From Chloroflexota bacterium (lineage in GTDB: Bacteria; Chloroflexota; Dehalococcoidia; SM23-28-2; RBG-16-64-32): a stretch of 7,518 nucleotides of DNA. The position numbers and the translations under genes are program-made. Shown here piece by piece: positions 6,026-7,518 of the stretch. The DNA lies in assembly GCA_022563285.1 (NCBI GenBank), contig JADFNQ010000059.1:1-7518 (forward strand). Reading direction: 5' to 3'. Numbering within the stretch: position 1 is the stretch's first letter; every line of letters starts with the position of its first letter. The notes below the pieces were generated by a model. It was not told the origin of the DNA. It saw only the letters and a program-made list of their open reading frames with translations, and did not search any database.

Positions 6026-6778
6026 TTACCAGCCTTCGGCCTGGCGACGCTGGGCTATCTCATCGCGGACGGCGCAGGTGTACAGGAACGGACAGTCGGC
6101 GCAGTGAGGCGCGATGGTCGGTTCGTACTCCCTCTCCCTCTGCATATCTTTCGCCGCAGCCAGGGCTCTGGCCAGCGTCTGCTCCTTGTCCGCGGGCCTC
6201 AGTTCGGTCGTCCAGACGGAGCCGCCATCCAGATACCAGAAAGAGGCGCGAGAGACCGTGCGCTCCAGCTTGCTCTCGACCATTATAGCGTAGAGCTGTA
6301 GCTGGGAGGCGTCCACGTCCCCGGGGTGGGAGCCGGTCTTGTAGTCGATGATGTGCAGGGTCCCGTCCGGCTCTTCGTCGATGCGGTCCATGCGACCGAA
6401 GAGCGTGACCTCGGGAGCGATCTGGACCTGGACGTACGCCTCCACCTGGAACGGCTCAGCCCCCAGGTCTTCTCGCTGAGCGAACTCCTGGAGGGCACTA
6501 AGGTTGCGGTCATGCAACTCGTCAACCCCCGTCATCCTCAGATAGCGGGGTGATAGGGCGGCCCAGCGCTCCTCGAACATGGCGATAAGTCGCTCCGAGT
6601 CACGCTCGTCTCGTGGGAGCTTGCCGAAGAAGTCGCACAGGACGTTGTGCACCAGCGACCCGGCCGTGTCGGCGGGACGCAACCGGGCCTGCAGCTTGTC
6701 GACGTACTGGTAGCGGTAGCGCAGGTGGCAGGTGTTGAAGACGCGGACCCGCAGCGGCGATAGGCGGAACACAGCCAT
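6026..6778 (-). CDS. RecB/Cas4-like PD-(D/E)XK nuclease with putative Fe-S cluster
   Basis: This 250-residue protein is a standalone RecB-type (PDDEXK_1-like) nuclease. All core motifs are visible: the opening LSPLRVRVFNTCHLRYRYQY, H44 (GSLVHNVL), D131 (GRMDRID), D145-Y-K147 (IIDYKTG) and the QxxxY motif Q159/Y163. C17 together with C226, C229 and C235 (CADCPFLYTC) has the one-plus-three spacing of the 4Fe-4S staple of AddB and Cas4. It therefore probably binds a cluster and cuts DNA in a metal-dependent way, most likely acting on ends or single strands as relatives do. No helicase domain is present, and no cas genes or repeats are nearby, so a Cas4 role in spacer acquisition is not supported. 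ATG 6778 is 18 bases after the phosphotransferase stop, and the Shine-Dalgarno is poor. The fold is certain, the pathway unknown. Confidence 0.92.
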   Translation of the reverse strand: MAVFRLSPLRVRVFNTCHLRYRYQYVDKLQARLRPADTAGSLVHNVLCDFFGKLPRDERDSERLIAMFEERWAALSPRYLRMTGVDELHDRNLSALQEFAQREDLGAEPFQVEAYVQVQIAPEVTLFGRMDRIDEEPDGTLHIIDYKTGSHPGDVDASQLQLYAIMVESKLERTVSRASFWYLDGGSVWTTELRPADKEQTLARALAAAKDMQREREYEPTIAPHCADCPFLYTCAVRDEIAQRRQAEGW

Positions 6779-6796
6779 TACATTTTAGCTTCTTGC

Positions 6797-7518
6797 TTAT
6801 CCCCGCAGCGCCGTCAGGGACGACCTGTTCGCCACCTCCAGGCCGCGACTGGCCAGCAGCAGCGCATGCTGGCCGATGACGTCGAAGCCGGCCCCGACGG
6901 TGCCACCGGCCAGGTAGCGGGCATGCATATTCTCCAAGATGACTGCCAGCTTGAAGTGGGCCAGGACAGTATAGAAGTCCAGATTGCCCAAGTCACGCCC
7001 GCTGCGCTCCGCGTAGCGTGACGTCACCTCCTTGCGGGTGGGGAAGCCGGGTAGCGCGGTGATGGCCGTGCTGGCGATTCCAGGCGCGGCGGGGACGCCG
7101 CCTGACTCTTCGTCCGTCCAGTACATCATCAGCAAGCCGACATCGGCCAGGGGGTCGCCCAGAGTGGCCATCTCCCAGTCCAGCACGGCGACGATGCGCC
7201 CCTCCTCGTTGAGGATGCAGTTGTCCAGGCGGTAGTCGCCGTGGACGATGCCGTTGCCGCTCTGCGATGGGAGGGCGGCGGCAAGCCGGCGGGCCAGCTC
7301 CTCGAAGTCGGGCACGTCCCGGGTCTTGACCCGCGTCAGCTGCTCGGTGAAGCGCCGTACCTGGCGCTCCAGATAGCCCTCCGGCTTGCCGAAGTCACCC
7401 AACCCGACGTCAGCGGGCACGATCGAGTGCAGATGGACAAGGATGTCGATCAGCTCGTCGGCGGTGCGGCGGCGCTGGGCCTCATCGAAGCGTCGCGCGA
7501 ACTCCGCGCTATCGGCGG
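6797..7518 (-). CDS. APH-like phosphotransferase of the ACAD10/11 kinase type, partial at N-terminus
   Basis: The frame stays open to the right edge, so the gene starts outside the window; 239 C-terminal residues are visible of about 340-350 usual for the family. It has the aminoglycoside-phosphotransferase/protein-kinase fold, with catalytic loop HGDYRLDN (7220-7243) and metal-binding LDWEMATLGDP, whose DWE is at 7172-7180. Upstream, the segment LHSIVPADVGLGDFGKPEGY is typical of the kinase domain fused to acyl-CoA dehydrogenases ACAD10/ACAD11 and of its free-standing bacterial relatives (COG3173). These relatives act on small metabolites or hydroxyacyl-CoA, so antibiotic resistance is not the likely role. 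A GTG at 7420 is within the frame but would cut off the N-lobe, so I reject it as a start. It is the first visible gene of the minus-strand block, and its link to the nuclease genes is only positional. Confidence 0.9.
   Translation of the reverse strand, partial: ADSAEFARRFDEAQRRRTADELIDILVHLHSIVPADVGLGDFGKPEGYLERQVRRFTEQLTRVKTRDVPDFEELARRLAAALPSQSGNGIVHGDYRLDNCILNEEGRIVAVLDWEMATLGDPLADVGLLMMYWTDEESGGVPAAPGIASTAITALPGFPTRKEVTSRYAERSGRDLGNLDFYTVLAHFKLAVILENMHARYLAGGTVGAGFDVIGQHALLLASRGLEVANRSSLTALRG

Noticed and set aside
6026..6778. Cas4 of a CRISPR adaptation module
   Set aside because: Motifs fit the Cas4/AddB superfamily, but no repeats, cas1, cas2 or effector genes are in the window.
6797..7518. 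Aminoglycoside resistance gene
   Set aside because: The APH-type catalytic loop is present, but flanking motifs (VGLGDFGKPEGY, LDWEMATLGDP) are those of the ACAD10/11-type metabolic kinases.

Overview
The window is bacterial chromosome, mostly of high GC (three 60-base stretches that I counted by hand give about 68%). The genes are tightly packed, and GTG starts and very short or overlapping junctions are common. Gene content and sequence style (a lipoprotein FKBP, FmdB zinc ribbons with a long acidic tail, a translin-family protein, an ACAD10/11-type phosphotransferase, a UvrA with LAGGEAH in its first ABC signature) suggest a Chloroflexota bacterium, perhaps of the Dehalococcoidia. That is an inference from memory of these families, not a measured placement.

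Left part (1-3532, minus strand): the first 788 codons of uvrA, running off the left edge. Six bases upstream of its ATG ends a 386-aa gene of clearly lower GC (about 48% in four counted stretches). It carries a PD-x12-ECK motif and is probably an uncharacterised PD-(D/E)XK nuclease-fold protein. A plausible sigma-70 promoter (TTGTTC-17-TAAAAT) precedes it, so it may also feed uvrA.

Middle (3533-4665, plus strand): a 160-base divergent intergenic region, then a secreted FKBP-type peptidyl-prolyl isomerase lipoprotein with a GTG start. Next comes a SnoaL/NTF2-like protein with its own good promoter (TTGACT-16-TACAAT). The SnoaL stop codon overlaps the stop codon of the converging translin gene.

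Right part (4662-7518, minus strand): a five-gene block, in transcription order an ACAD10/11-like phosphotransferase (5' end outside the window), a standalone RecB/Cas4-like nuclease with four putative iron-sulfur cysteines, two tandem FmdB-type zinc-ribbon proteins, and a translin-family protein. Junctions are 18 bases, 4 bases, a 1-base TAATG overlap and a 4-base GTGA overlap, so at least the last four genes are very likely co-transcribed. A DNA nuclease, two small zinc ribbons and a translin/TRAX-type putative RNA-binding or RNase protein in one transcription unit suggest nucleic-acid processing. I cannot tell from sequence alone whether they form a functional system.

No tRNA, rRNA, CRISPR array, insertion sequence or convincing intrinsic terminator was found.
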